In this document: positions 45,602 through 54,433 of the stretch, piece by piece
Position numbering within the stretch: the stretch's first letter is position 1
Layout of the letters: each line of letters starts with the position of its first letter
NCBI RefSeq assembly: GCF_900167525.1
Contig: NZ_FUZQ01000001.1
Coordinates: forward strand, 682,001-746,000
Origin: Krasilnikoviella flava
Lineage (GTDB): Bacteria > Actinomycetota > Actinomycetes > Actinomycetales > Cellulomonadaceae
DNA: 64,000 bases
Direction: 5' to 3'
The notes under the pieces: generated by a model
What the model saw: the letters and a program-made list of their open reading frames with translations, nothing else
What the model was told of the DNA's origin: nothing
Database searches by the model: none
Program-made: the position numbers and the translations under genes

Positions 45602-46851
45602 GCACCTACCTCCTCGTCCGTCGTGCCATGGGTGTGCTCGGGTGTGTGCTCGTGGTGCTGGTCAGGGGACTGCTGGGTCGTGCTCGGCGGCTGCGGGTCC
45701 TCCTGCGGGAGCTCCTGCGGCACGTCGGCCGCGGGGATGCGCAGGGTGAACGTGGACCCCTTGCCGGGCTCCGACCAGATCTGCACGTCGCCGCCGTGGT
45801 CGGCCGCGACGTGCTTGACGATGCTCAGGCCCAGCCCGGTGCCGCCGGTGTCGCGCGACCGCGCCGGGTCCACGCGGTAGAAGCGCTCGAAGACGCGGTC
45901 CTGCTCGTCGACGGCGATGCCCACGCCCTGGTCGACGACGTCGATCTCGACCAGGCCGCGCCGGACGCGCACCCCCACCCCGACGCGGGTGTTCTCGGGC
46001 GAGTAGGCGACCGCGTTGTCGAGCAGGTTGCGCACCGCGGTGACGAGCAGGTTGTGGTCGCCGAACACGAGCACGTCGGCCGTGCCGCCCACCGTGACGG
46101 CGATGTTCTTCGCCTGCGCGGTGGTGCGGGCGCGGTCGACCGCCTCCGAGACGACGTCGCGCACCGGGATGGTCGTGACCTCCTGCAGGGCGCCCGCCAC
46201 CTGCAGGCGCGACAGCTCGATGATCTCGTGCACCAGGGCCGACAGGCGCTGCGCCTCCGCCTGCATCCGCTCGGCGAAGCGGCGCACGGCGACCGGGTCG
46301 TCCGCGGCGTCCTGCACCGTCTCCGCCAGCAGGGCGAGCGCCCCGACCGGCGTCTTCAGCTCGTGCGAGACGTTGACGACGAAGTCGCGGCGGATCGCCT
46401 CCACGCGGCGGGCCTCGGTGCGGTCCTCGGCGAGAACGAGCAGCTTGTCGGGGCCGACGGGCGCCACCCGGACCTGCAGCAGCACCGTGCCCGAGCCGAT
46501 CGGGCCACGCGGCAGCTCCAGCTCCTTCTCCCGGATCACGCCGTCACGACGCACCTCGCGCACCAGGTCGATGATCGCCGGGTGCTGCAGGGCGTCGTTG
46601 CGCACCACCCCCAGCGCGTAGGCCGGAGGCGACGCCCGTACGACGTCGTCCTCCTCGTCCAGGACGACCGCGGCCGACCGCAGCACCGCGAGCACGCGGA
46701 CGAGCCCCTCGTCCAGCTCGGCGGGGGCTGCCTCGGGCGACCGGCGCTGCACACGCTCGGAGAAGCGGAAGGCGAGGGTCGCGACCACGCCCACCACGAC
46801 GCCGAAGATGCCCGCGACCACCGCGGTCACGCCCTGGAAGATTCCGTCCAC
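45598..46851 (-). CDS. senX3: SenX3-type sensor histidine kinase
   Basis: A 417-residue kinase. The N-terminal TM hairpin is GVTAVVAGIFGVVVGVVATLAF. A PAS-like domain (about 50-150; VVLDEEDDVVRASPPA) follows, then the H-box VNVSHELKTPVGALALL (His near 162), N-box NLLDNAVAYSPENT, and G-boxes DQGVGIA and GGTGLGLSIVKH. A long His/Glu/Pro-rich tail (HHEHTPEHTHGTTDEE) may bind metal. Start is a GTG. In mycobacteria SenX3 reads Pi availability through the Pst/PhoU complex. Confidence 0.94.
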   Translation of the reverse strand: MDGIFQGVTAVVAGIFGVVVGVVATLAFRFSERVQRRSPEAAPAELDEGLVRVLAVLRSAAVVLDEEDDVVRASPPAYALGVVRNDALQHPAIIDLVREVRRDGVIREKELELPRGPIGSGTVLLQVRVAPVGPDKLLVLAEDRTEARRVEAIRRDFVVNVSHELKTPVGALALLAETVQDAADDPVAVRRFAERMQAEAQRLSALVHEIIELSRLQVAGALQEVTTIPVRDVVSEAVDRARTTAQAKNIAVTVGGTADVLVFGDHNLLVTAVRNLLDNAVAYSPENTRVGVGVRVRRGLVEIDVVDQGVGIAVDEQDRVFERFYRVDPARSRDTGGTGLGLSIVKHVAADHGGDVQIWSEPGKGSTFTLRIPAADVPQELPQEDPQPPSTTQQSPDQHHEHTPEHTHGTTDEEVGA

Positions 46852-46923
46852 AGCAGCAGCCTAGGTCGCGGCGCCCCGGGAATCCGTCGCGGAGCGGAAC
46901 TGCTCAGCGAGCCGTCGCCCACT

Positions 46924-46952
46924 GTTCACCTTCGACCCGCCCGGAGTTCACC
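46924..46952. promoter_or_regulatory. PHO box between senX3 and phoU
   Basis: GTTCACC occurs at 46924 and 46946, 22 bp apart (two 11-bp turns). A degenerate middle unit, ACCCGCC (46935), keeps the period. It can serve both divergent units. Confidence 0.75.
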
Positions 46953-47022
46953 TGGGCGCCCCCGGCGCGTCCACGGGGCGTGGCAGGCTGACGACAGACC
47001 CCAACACCGGAAGAGGACAGCG

Positions 47023-47688
47023 ATGCGAGAGATCTTCGAGGCCGAGCTGCGCCAGGTCGGTGACGACCTCATCGAGATGAGCCGGCTCGTCGAGTCCGCC
47101 ATCCGGCGCGCGGGCGACGCCCTGCTCGAGGCCGACCACCAGCTGGCGCAGGAGGTCATCGCCTCCGACCACGCGATCGACCGGCTCGAGAGCGAGCTCG
47201 ACGAGCGCTGCGTGTACCTGCTCGCGCAGCAGCAGCCCGTGGCCACCGACCTGCGGGTCGTCATCTCGGCGCTGCGCATCAGCGCCTCGCTCGAGCGCAT
47301 GGGCGACCTCGCCCGGCACGTCGCCGAGATCGCCCGTGGGCGCTACCCCGCCCAGGCCGTGCCGGTGCCCGCGCGCGAGACCTTCGTCAAGATGCACGGC
47401 GCGGCGGTGCACGTCGCCCAGCGCACGACGGCGCTGCTCGCCACGCGCGACGTCGCGCTCGCCGCCGAGGTGCAGCAGGACGACGACCTCCTCGACGCCC
47501 TGCACCAGGACACGTTCGCCGCGACGCTCGACCCGGAGTGGCCCGGCACCACGCAGGAGACCGTCGACGTCACCCTGCTGGGCCGGTACTACGAGCGGTT
47601 CGGCGACCACGGCGTCTCCGTCGCGCGCCGCATCACCTTCCTCGTCACGGGCAACTTCGACGACGAGCACGCGCGCGCCGAGGCCTGA
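47023..47688 (+). CDS. phoU: Phosphate-signalling protein PhoU
   Basis: A 221-residue two-fold repeat of three-helix bundles. The metal-binding motifs DHAIDRLESELDERC (repeat 1) and the paired DDDLLDALHQ and LGRYYERFGDHGVSVARRI (repeat 2) fit the E/DxxxD pattern. PhoU curbs SenX3 signalling and Pst uptake when phosphate is plentiful. Preceded by GGAAGAGG. Divergent from senX3-regX3. Confidence 0.95.
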   Translation: MREIFEAELRQVGDDLIEMSRLVESAIRRAGDALLEADHQLAQEVIASDHAIDRLESELDERCVYLLAQQQPVATDLRVVISALRISASLERMGDLARHVAEIARGRYPAQAVPVPARETFVKMHGAAVHVAQRTTALLATRDVALAAEVQQDDDLLDALHQDTFAATLDPEWPGTTQETVDVTLLGRYYERFGDHGVSVARRITFLVTGNFDDEHARAEA

Positions 47689-48776
47689 CCCGGCGCTTCG
47701 TCGGTCGAGCCCGTCGAGACCACCTCCGGGGTCTCGACGGGCTCGACCGACGGCGCTTCACCGACGGCGGCGCGCGTGAGCGCGACGCGACGTCGCCCGT
47801 CCATCAGGACGTCGACCGCGTCCACCCACTGCTCGACGGCGGCGGGCAGGCCGCGCACGGCGTCACCGGCGGCGTCCCGCAGCACCTCGGGGAGCCCGCG
47901 CAGGCCGCGCGACGGGCGGCCGAAGAACGGCTCCGTGGCCGGCCCGTCGAGGGCGGGCAGCCCGACGTCGCGCTGCCGCTCGTGCAGCGCGTCGCACGCG
48001 TCGCCCAGCGCGGCGTCCCGCTCCTGCCAGGTCCCGGCAGCGAGCGCCCGGTCCAGGTGCGGTCCCGCGGCCGCCGCCGAGGGTGTGCCGGCGAACGCCG
48101 TCCCGAGCCACTTGGGGTAGGGCGGCCAGCGCCGCTCCAGCAGCAGCCCGAGCCGCAGCAGGGAGCCGGCCAGCCGGGCCGTCAGGACCCGCGACCCCGC
48201 GTCGTCGCCCCGCACGCCGGTGCGCCCGACGAACGGCAGCTCCTGACCGACGCGCGCCCACTCCGCGGCGAGCACGTGCAGCCACAGGTCGTGCGGGTAC
48301 CAGCGCAGCGTCTCCCGGATCGCCGTGAGCTCCCCCGGGCCGTCGTGGAAGACCGCGCCGGCGGTCACCTCCAGCACGCTCTGCCCGGTGAGCGACAGCC
48401 AGCCCGCGGCGTCGAGGTCCGTCACGGGGTCGAGGCCCAGGCGCGAGCGCGCGAACCCCCGCGGGGTCGCGACCTCCACCCGGTGGCGCACCACCGGCTC
48501 CCACGTCGTCGCGAACCGGGTGGGCAGGCCCCGGTGCTCGGCCGGCAGCGTGGCTTCCAGCTGCGCGTCGACCGTCGCGACGTCGGGCTCGTCGACGAGC
48601 AGCGTGAGCCGCAGCCCCCAGTCGTGGTCGCGCGACGTCTCGTCGTCGAGCCCCAGGACGTCGGACCCGCTGCCGAGGCGGGCCGCGGCGTGGGGCAGGC
48701 CCGGTCGCCATGCCTCCAGCAGCGGCCGGACGACGTCGTCGTAGTAGGCCCGCGCGAGGCCGATACCCGTGGTCAC
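47589..48776 (-). CDS. DUF4037 domain protein
   Basis: A 395-residue protein. The N-terminus has a nucleotidyltransferase-like motif, GSGSDVLGLDDETSRDHDWG, matching DUF4037. The rest is helical with GWLSLTGQSVLEVTAGAVFHD and WYPHDLWLHVLAAEWARV. Function unknown. Oddly, the frame lacks a stop where homologues should end (near ALTRAAVGEAP). It continues through a 48-bp palindromic repeat (translated as VEPVETPEVVSTGSTD) and on for 33 codons antisense to phoU. The last 50 or so residues are thus an acquired extension. GTG start at 48776. Confidence 0.8.
   Translation of the reverse strand: MTTGIGLARAYYDDVVRPLLEAWRPGLPHAAARLGSGSDVLGLDDETSRDHDWGLRLTLLVDEPDVATVDAQLEATLPAEHRGLPTRFATTWEPVVRHRVEVATPRGFARSRLGLDPVTDLDAAGWLSLTGQSVLEVTAGAVFHDGPGELTAIRETLRWYPHDLWLHVLAAEWARVGQELPFVGRTGVRGDDAGSRVLTARLAGSLLRLGLLLERRWPPYPKWLGTAFAGTPSAAAAGPHLDRALAAGTWQERDAALGDACDALHERQRDVGLPALDGPATEPFFGRPSRGLRGLPEVLRDAAGDAVRGLPAAVEQWVDAVDVLMDGRRRVALTRAAVGEAPSVEPVETPEVVSTGSTDEAPGQASARACSSSKLPVTRKVMRRATETPWSPNRS
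47702..47750. repeat. GGTCGAGCC palindromic element, translated copy
   Basis: TCGGTCGAGCCCGTCGAGACC and its exact complement form a 21-bp stem around a 7-nt loop. The element lies between the convergent phoU and DUF4037 genes but inside the reading frame of the latter. Confidence 0.9.
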
Positions 48777-48850
48777 GCCGCCATGCTGCCAGCCCGGCGT
48801 CACACCACGCCCCGCTGTACCGTCGATCGGGGTGAGGAGAGGGGAACACC

Positions 48851-49795
48851 ATGAGGGTCCTCGTCGCCGGAGCCACGGGAGCCGTCGGCAGCCGCCTGGT
48901 GCCGCTGCTGGTGTCGGCGGGGCACGACGTGACCGGCACCGCACGGAGCGAGGCGCGTCTCGGTCCCGTGCGCGCCGCCGGGGCGGAGGGCGCCGTCATG
49001 GACGGTCTGGTCCCGGCCTCGGTGCGCGACGTCGTGGCGGCGGCCGCGCCGGACGTCGTCGTCCACCAGCTCACCGCCCTGTCGTCGATCACCGGCGACT
49101 TCCGCCGCTTCGACGAGGACTTCGCCGTCACGAACCGGCTGCGGACCGAGGGCACCGACGCGCTGCTCGGGGCGGCCCTCGCGGCGGGGACGCGCCGGTT
49201 CGTGGCGCAGAGCTACACCGGGTGGCCCAACGAGCGGCGCGGCGCCCGGGTGAAGACGGAGGACGACCCGCTCACCGACGACCCCGGCAAGGAGGCCGTC
49301 CGGTCGCTCCGCGCCATCGAGCACGTCGAGCGAGCGGTCACCGGGACTCCCGGCATCGAGGGCTTCGTCCTGCGGTACGGGGCCTTCTACGGCCCCGGCC
49401 AGGCCCTGTCCCGGACGGGGGCGGTGGCCGACCTGATCCGCCGCGGACGGTTCCCCGTCGTCGGCGGCGGCACCGGCATGTGGTCCTTCATGCACGTCGA
49501 CGACGCCGCGACGGCGGCCGCCGCGGCGGTGGACCGCGGCGTGCCCGGCGTCTACAACATCGTCGACGACGACCCCGCGCCGGTCTCCGAGTGGCTGCCC
49601 TACCTGGCCGAGCAGCTCGGCGGGCGGCGACCGATGCGCCTGCCGGCCTGGCTGGCGCGGCCGATGCTCGGCCAGCTCGGCGTCGCCATGATGACGGCCG
49701 TGCGCGCGTCGTCCAACGCCAAGGCGCGGCGCGAGCTCGCCTGGGAACCTCGGTTCGCCAGCTGGCGCGAGGGGTTCCGGACCGGCCTGGGCTGA
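48851..49795 (+). CDS. NAD-dependent epimerase/dehydratase (SDR)
   Basis: A 314-residue extended SDR. The Rossmann motif is VAGATGAVGSRL (residues 5-16), HQLTALSSI marks the end of beta-4, and SYTGWPNE is the region of the catalytic Tyr. GAFYGPGQ and FMHVDDAA follow. It resembles nucleoside-diphosphate-sugar epimerase-like proteins; substrate unknown. Preceded by GAGGAGAGGGG and divergent from the DUF4037 gene. Confidence 0.85.
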   Translation: MRVLVAGATGAVGSRLVPLLVSAGHDVTGTARSEARLGPVRAAGAEGAVMDGLVPASVRDVVAAAAPDVVVHQLTALSSITGDFRRFDEDFAVTNRLRTEGTDALLGAALAAGTRRFVAQSYTGWPNERRGARVKTEDDPLTDDPGKEAVRSLRAIEHVERAVTGTPGIEGFVLRYGAFYGPGQALSRTGAVADLIRRGRFPVVGGGTGMWSFMHVDDAATAAAAAVDRGVPGVYNIVDDDPAPVSEWLPYLAEQLGGRRPMRLPAWLARPMLGQLGVAMMTAVRASSNAKARRELAWEPRFASWREGFRTGLG

Positions 49796-49803
49796 CCCGC
49801 ACG

Positions 49804-49850
49804 GACGACGACGGCGCCGCACCCGGGGTGGGTGCGGCGCCGTCGTCGTC
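49804..49850. terminator. Bidirectional terminator
   Basis: GACGACGACGGCGCCGCACC pairs with GGTGCGGCGCCGTCGTCGTC, between the convergent SDR and gpmA genes. Confidence 0.9.
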
Positions 49851-49866
49851 GCGAGCGTCCCGGGCG

Positions 49867-50607
49867 TTACTTGCCCTGGTTGGCGACCGCCGCGATGGCG
49901 TCCTTCGCGGCCTCCGGGTCGAGGTAGGTGCCGCCCGGGTTCGTGGGCTTCAGCGTCTCCTCGTCGAGCTCGTAGACCAGCGGGATGCCTGTGGGGATGT
50001 TGAGCCCGGCGATGGTCTGGTCGTCGACGCCGTCGAGGTGCTTGACGATGGCGCGCAGCGAGTTGCCGTGCGCGGCCACGAGGACGGTCTTGCCCGCCCT
50101 GAGGTCCGGCACGATCTCGCCGTCCCAGTACGGCAGGGCGCGGTCGAGCACCTGCTTGAGGGCCTCCGCACGCGGGATGGGCTCACCGGCGTAGCGCACG
50201 TCGGCGTCCTGCGAGAACTCCGAGCCCAGCGCGATCTCGGGCGGCGGTACGTCGTAGGAGCGGCGCCAGAGCATGAACTGCTCCTCGCCGTACTGGTCGC
50301 GCACCTGCTTCTTGTCCTTGCCCTGCAGGTCGCCGTAGTGGCGCTCGTTGAGGCGCCAGTTGCGCTTCACCGGGATCCAGTGCCGGTCGGCGGCGTCGAG
50401 CGCCAGGTTCGCCGTGTTGATGGCGCGGCGCAGCAGGGACGTGTGCACGACGTCGGGGGTGACGCCCGACTCCTTGAGCAGCTCGCCGCCGCGCGTCGCC
50501 TCCGCGGTGCCCTTCTCCGACAGGGGCACGTCCACCCAGCCGGTGAAGAGGTTCTTCGCGTTCCACTCGCTCTCGCCGTGGCGGAGCAGCACGAGGGTGT
50601 AGGTCAT
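49867..50607 (-). CDS. gpmA: 2,3-bisphosphoglycerate-dependent phosphoglycerate mutase
   Basis: A 246-residue glycolytic mutase. The phospho-His is in [12 protein letters not shown] (His10), with the acid [13 protein letters not shown] segment and the second His in [11 protein letters not shown] start at the ATG 50607 (MTYTLV), as homologues do; another ATG lies 9 bp upstream. In mycobacteria gpm1 sits between mshA and senX3-regX3, and the same order is kept here with extra genes interposed. Confidence 0.96.
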   Translation of the reverse strand: MTYTLVLLRHGESEWNAKNLFTGWVDVPLSEKGTAEATRGGELLKESGVTPDVVHTSLLRRAINTANLALDAADRHWIPVKRNWRLNERHYGDLQGKDKKQVRDQYGEEQFMLWRRSYDVPPPEIALGSEFSQDADVRYAGEPIPRAEALKQVLDRALPYWDGEIVPDLRAGKTVLVAAHGNSLRAIVKHLDGVDDQTIAGLNIPTGIPLVYELDEETLKPTNPGGTYLDPEAAKDAIAAVANQGK

Positions 50608-50700
50608 GGGGTCCATCCTGCCTTCTCCCCTGCGCCCGCTGCACCGCGGGCCGGATCCCGGACCGATACCGTCCGGCCCGGCCCGGGACCCGTGCGGGCG

Positions 50701-51141
50701 TCAGGAGCCGGCGCGCTCCAGCACGAAGACGGGGATCTCGCGGTCGGTCTTCGTCTGGTAGTCGGCGTAGTCGGGGTACGCGGCGACGGACCGCTCCCAC
50801 CACAGGGTCTTCTCGTCCCCGGTGACCTCGCGCGCGACGTACTCGTGCTTCGCCGGCCCGTCCTGCAGCTCGACCCGCGGGTTCGCGACGACGTTGAAGT
50901 ACCAGACCGGGTGCTTCGGGGCGCCGCCCAGCGACGCGACGACGGCATACGTGCCCTCGTGCTCCACGCGCATCAGCGGCGCCTTGCGGAGCTTGCCGGA
51001 CTTGGCGCCGACGGTCGTGAGGATGACCACGGGCATGCCCCGCATGGTCGTGCCCTTCGTGCCGCCCGAGCCCTCGTACTGCTCGACCTGGGTCGCGGCG
51101 CGGGCGGACGGACTGGGTGCGTACTCTCCGGTGATCGGCAT
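50701..51141 (-). CDS. Deazaflavin (F420)-dependent nitroreductase-family protein
   Basis: A 146-residue split-barrel protein of the Ddn family. [36 protein letters not shown], and [19 protein letters not shown] are hallmarks of F420H2-binding quinone/nitro reductases. It probably reduces quinones with F420H2. The only intact candidate F420 enzyme in the window; the other (7375-7660) is decayed. Confidence 0.9.
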   Translation of the reverse strand: MPITGEYAPSPSARAATQVEQYEGSGGTKGTTMRGMPVVILTTVGAKSGKLRKAPLMRVEHEGTYAVVASLGGAPKHPVWYFNVVANPRVELQDGPAKHEYVAREVTGDEKTLWWERSVAAYPDYADYQTKTDREIPVFVLERAGS

Positions 51142-51185
51142 GTCTGGTGGAATCCCTCGCTCGCGCGATCCATTCCCGGATGGGC

Positions 51186-51240
51186 CGAACTACCTCGGCG
51201 CGACCCGAACTACCTCGGCGGGGTCCGGACTATCTCGGCG
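51186..51240. repeat. TAG-bearing repeat, three copies
   Basis: GAACTACCTCGGC occurs at 51188 and 51208, then GGACTATCTCGGC at 51228: a strict 20-bp period. On the minus strand the last copy reads CCGAGATAG and its TAG is the mshA stop codon. Confidence 0.85.
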
Positions 51241-52582
51241 AACGGGCGCGGTGCACCTTCGCCGCCTGGGCGTAGACGTCGAGCATCGCGGCGGCGGCAC
51301 GGTCCCAGCTGAAGCGTTCGCTGGCACGGCGGGCCCCGGCGGCGAGGCGGGCGCGGCGCTCGTCGTCGGCGAGGAGGTCGCCGAGCTCGCGCGCCCAGGT
51401 CCAAGGGCTGTGGTCGGGCACGAGGACGCCGGAGACGCCGTCCACGACGACCGTCTGCAGCCCACCCACCGCGGCGGCGACCACCGGGGTGCCGGCCGCC
51501 TGCGCCTCGGCGGCGACGAGGCCGAACGACTCGTTGTGCGACGGCACCGCGACGACGTCCGCCGCGCGCAGGTAGTCGACCAGCTCCTCGCGCGGCACCG
51601 GCGGGCGCACGTCGAGGTGGTCGGTGACGCCCACCTGGTGCGCGAGCGCCTCGAGCTCGCGCACCGCCGTCGCCCGGCCGCTGGCGCCGCCCAGCACGAC
51701 CAGCGTCGGCACGCGCGACCCGCCGCCGTCGCACCACGCCTCCGCCTCGGTGGCGTCGTCGGTGCTGGCGTGGTCGGCCAGCACCCCGAGGGCGCGGACC
51801 AGCACGTCGGGGCCCTTGAGCAGCTGGACGCGGCCGGCGAACAGCACGATCTTCCGGTCCGTCGGCAGGCCGAGCCGCTCGCGCAACACCCGGCGCGCCT
51901 CGTCGGCGTCCTGCCCGGCGGCGGGCTCGAGCGGGCGGAAGACGTCGAGGTCGACCCCGGGCGCGACGACGTGCACCCGGTCCGGGTCGGCGCGGTACTC
52001 GCGCCGGAGGTCCTGCGCCTCCTCGCGGGTGGAGGCGACGAGGCCGTCGGCGGCCTCCACGACCTGCTCCTCCCCCACGACCCGGCCCACGGGCTCCGGC
52101 GTGTCCCCGGGCGCCAGCGCCGCGTTCTTCACGCGCGCCATCGTGTGCATCGTGTGCACCAGGGGGACGTCCCAGCGCTCGGCGGCGAGCCATCCCACCT
52201 GCCCCGACAGCCAGTAGTGGCTGTGCACGACGTCGTACCAGTGCGGCGGGCGGTGCGCCTCGGCGCGCAGCACTCCCGCGGTGAAGGCGCAGAGCTGCCC
52301 CGGCAGGTCGTTCTTGTCCAGCCCCTCGAACGGGCCGGCGGCCACGTGCACCACCCGGATGCCGGGCTCGACGTCGACGCACCGCGGCTGCGCCGACGCC
52401 GTCGCGCGCGTGAAGATCTCGATCTCCGCCCCACGCCGGGCGAGCGCGCGGGCCAGCTCGAGCACGTAGACGTTCATGCCGCCCGCGTCGCCGGTGCCGG
52501 GCTGGTCGAGGGGCGACGTGTGCACCGACAGCATCGCCACCCGCGGCCCGGGCTGCGCGCCGTCGTCCCCGGGTGTGCCCAT
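51230..52582 (-). CDS. mshA: D-inositol-3-phosphate glycosyltransferase (mycothiol synthesis)
   Basis: A 450-residue GT4 enzyme starting mycothiol synthesis by linking GlcNAc to inositol-3-phosphate. It shows [22 protein letters not shown] (acceptor site), [46 protein letters not shown] and the donor motif [19 protein letters not shown]. The stop TAG lies in the 20-bp repeat. Its ATG overlaps the lactonase-like stop by 1 bp, so the two form an operon. Confidence 0.96.
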   Translation of the reverse strand: MGTPGDDGAQPGPRVAMLSVHTSPLDQPGTGDAGGMNVYVLELARALARRGAEIEIFTRATASAQPRCVDVEPGIRVVHVAAGPFEGLDKNDLPGQLCAFTAGVLRAEAHRPPHWYDVVHSHYWLSGQVGWLAAERWDVPLVHTMHTMARVKNAALAPGDTPEPVGRVVGEEQVVEAADGLVASTREEAQDLRREYRADPDRVHVVAPGVDLDVFRPLEPAAGQDADEARRVLRERLGLPTDRKIVLFAGRVQLLKGPDVLVRALGVLADHASTDDATEAEAWCDGGGSRVPTLVVLGGASGRATAVRELEALAHQVGVTDHLDVRPPVPREELVDYLRAADVVAVPSHNESFGLVAAEAQAAGTPVVAAAVGGLQTVVVDGVSGVLVPDHSPWTWARELGDLLADDERRARLAAGARRASERFSWDRAAAAMLDVYAQAAKVHRARSPR

Positions 52583-53682
52583 CAGGACTCCAGCACGCAG
52601 GCGGGGGGCGTCGGCAGCGCGTGACGCGCGACCACCTCGCCCGCGCCCGTCGCGGGGTCGAGGCGCACGGTCGCGAGCTCGCTGCGGTCCTGGAGCGCCA
52701 CGACGACCGTCTCCGCCCCGTCGGCACCGTCGGACGACAGGACCGCGTGATGGCGCGGCCACGCCCCGTCGCCCAGCGGGACGTCCGCGAGGTGCTCGAG
52801 GACGGGCGCCCCGCTCTCGGCCGGGACCACCCGCAGCACGGCGAGCACGTCCGCGCCCCGCAGGCCGACGTGCAGGCGCGCGCCGTCGGCGCTCAGCGTC
52901 ACGTGCGCGGGGTAGTCGCGGCCGGCCTCGGCCACCGGGGAGACCGGCACCGCGGCGGCCGGCGACCACCCGTCGCCGTCGCGCACCAGCAGGTGCACGC
53001 GGGCGTCGAGCTCGCCGACCACGACGAGCGACCCGTCCGGCAGCATGACCAGGTGTCGCGGCCCCGTGCCCGGCGGCAGGACGGCGGCGATCTCGGCCGC
53101 GGTCCCCGGCTCGGCACCCGCGGCGGGGTAGCGCCGCACGACGTCCGCGCCGAGGTCGCACACCAGCACGTCGTCGCCGGAGTCCGCCACGAAGTGCGCG
53201 TGCGGTCCGGCCTGCCGCTCGACGACGGGGCCGGTGCCCACGCCGGGGTGCGCGACGACCCCTTCGGCGGCCAGGTCGCCCGTCGCCGGGTCGACGTCGA
53301 CGGAGGCGGCGACGCCGTCACCGTAGTTCGCGACCCACACCGCGTCCCCGCGGGACAGCACGTGGCACGGTTCGTCGCCACCGGACGCCACTGCGCCCGA
53401 CGGCGCGAGCCGCACGCCGTCGTCGGAGCCGTCGTCGGCGGCCTCGACGCGGAACGCCGAGAGCGTCCCCGCGGGCGTCTCCGCGACCGCGTAGAGCGTC
53501 CGCCCCGTCGGGTGCAGCGCGAGGAACGAGGGCGACGTCGCGGCCACGGCCGGGACGGCCGAGGCGACGGCCCCGTCCGGCGTCAGCGCGACCCGCCAGA
53601 TGCTCTCCCCGCTGCCCGCGGCACCGCCCCGCTTCGGGTAGGTGCCGACCCAGAGCTGCGTCAGAGCGTCGCGTTCCGTCAT
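52582..53682 (-). CDS. Beta-propeller lactonase-family protein (YbhE-like)
   Basis: A 366-residue protein matching the seven-bladed lactonase (6-phosphogluconolactonase, YbhE/Pgl-like) family: [61 protein letters not shown] and [13 protein letters not shown]. The HAHF and RH motifs occur in the family's active-site channel. Substrate not certain; pentose-phosphate lactone hydrolysis is plausible. Coupled to mshA downstream. Confidence 0.85.
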   Translation of the reverse strand: MTERDALTQLWVGTYPKRGGAAGSGESIWRVALTPDGAVASAVPAVAATSPSFLALHPTGRTLYAVAETPAGTLSAFRVEAADDGSDDGVRLAPSGAVASGGDEPCHVLSRGDAVWVANYGDGVAASVDVDPATGDLAAEGVVAHPGVGTGPVVERQAGPHAHFVADSGDDVLVCDLGADVVRRYPAAGAEPGTAAEIAAVLPPGTGPRHLVMLPDGSLVVVGELDARVHLLVRDGDGWSPAAAVPVSPVAEAGRDYPAHVTLSADGARLHVGLRGADVLAVLRVVPAESGAPVLEHLADVPLGDGAWPRHHAVLSSDGADGAETVVVALQDRSELATVRLDPATGAGEVVARHALPTPPACVLES

Positions 53683-53710
53683 GGCCTCAGCCTAGGACCG
53701 CCCAGACGCC

Positions 53711-53756
53711 GGTCGAGCCTGTCGAGACCCCGTGCGGGGTCTCGACAGGCTCGACC
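53711..53756. repeat. GGTCGAGCC palindromic element
   Basis: GGTCGAGCCTGTCGAGACCC and its exact complement form a 21-bp stem with a 4-nt loop. A further degenerate arm follows to 53790. It sits between lsr2 and the lactonase gene, both minus strand, so it could end lsr2 transcription. Confidence 0.9.
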
Positions 53757-53802
53757 TGCGGTGCGGGATCTCGACCGACCCGACCGGCGTCCGGCGCGAC
53801 GG

Positions 53803-54138
53803 TCAGTGCGCGGCCTCGAAGGCGGCGAGGACAGAGCTGGGGATGCGGCCGCGGTCGCTCACCTTGTGGCCGTTCTCGCGGGCCCACTCGCGGACCTTGG
53901 CGAGCTGCGCCCGGTCGGTGCCGGTGCGGCGGGCGGCGGTGCGTGTGCCGCCGCCGAGCCGCGTCGTGGTCTTGCGACCGTGGCCGATCCACGTGGCGAA
54001 CGCGTCCCGGAGCTCGGCCGCGTGCTTGGACGTGAGGTCGATCTCGTACGACACGCCGTCGAGCGCGAACGTGACGGTCTCGTCAGCGTCACTCCCGTCG
54101 ATGTCGTCGATCAGGACGATCTGCTGCTTCTGAACCAC
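53803..54138 (-). CDS. lsr2: Lsr2 nucleoid-associated protein
   Basis: A 111-residue H-NS-like silencer. The N-terminal dimerisation domain is [22 protein letters not shown], and the C-terminal DNA-binding domain has [25 protein letters not shown], with the AT-hook-like RGR that enters AT-rich minor grooves. The GTG at 54138 is supported by GGAAGG 7 nt upstream; the ATG at 54156 is less likely. A good TTGACA promoter lies in an unusually AT-rich gap. Confidence 0.95.
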   Translation of the reverse strand: MVQKQQIVLIDDIDGSDADETVTFALDGVSYEIDLTSKHAAELRDAFATWIGHGRKTTTRLGGGTRTAARRTGTDRAQLAKVREWARENGHKVSDRGRIPSSVLAAFEAAH

Positions 54139-54175
54139 GTGAATGCCTTCCGTCACGAAAACTAGGTCATCGCCG

Positions 54176-54205
54176 AGAATGCCTTCGTCCGCACCGGATT
54201 GTCAA
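54176..54205 (-). promoter_or_regulatory. lsr2 promoter
   Basis: Minus strand: a perfect -35 TTGACA, 18-bp spacer, -10 CATTCT, about 30 nt leader. The 54139-54242 gap is clearly richer in A and T than anything else in the window. Confidence 0.65.
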
Positions 54206-54242
54206 TCTACTTCCTGCGCGATTCCGAATCAGGAGAATAAAC

Positions 54243-54419
54243 TCAGCGGGAATCTGATTCGGCGGCGGCAGCAGCAGCCGCCTCTTCCGCGTCCATCTTC
54301 TCGAGCGCGAGCCGCTCGTTCCGGTCCGCGTGCAGGATCTTGCGCATCGCGAGCCAGAAGAGCAGCCCCACTCCGACGGACGGGGCGAGCCCGCTCATGA
54401 TCGCGAGAAAGGTGTCCAT
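54243..54419 (-). CDS. 58-residue single-pass membrane protein, unknown function
   Basis: Too short for routine calling. The ATG at 54419 opens MDTFLAIMSGLAPSVGVG, then comes a hydrophobic stretch (about 3-26) ending in MRKILHADRNERLALEKMD. After that the chain is charged and helical, with a run of seven Ala and the end ESDSR. The codons are GC-ending as in real genes. It lies 14 bp downstream of lysS, so it is probably the last gene of that transcript. No match known to me; the arrangement lysS-small protein-lsr2 may be conserved in relatives. Confidence 0.7.
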   Translation of the reverse strand: MDTFLAIMSGLAPSVGVGLLFWLAMRKILHADRNERLALEKMDAEEAAAAAAAESDSR

Positions 54420-54433
54420 GGGGTGTCTTTCGT

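Noticed and set aside
30151..53756. GGTCGAGCC palindromes considered as transcription-factor operators
   Set aside because: Most lie between gene ends rather than in promoters, and the stems are much longer than usual operators.
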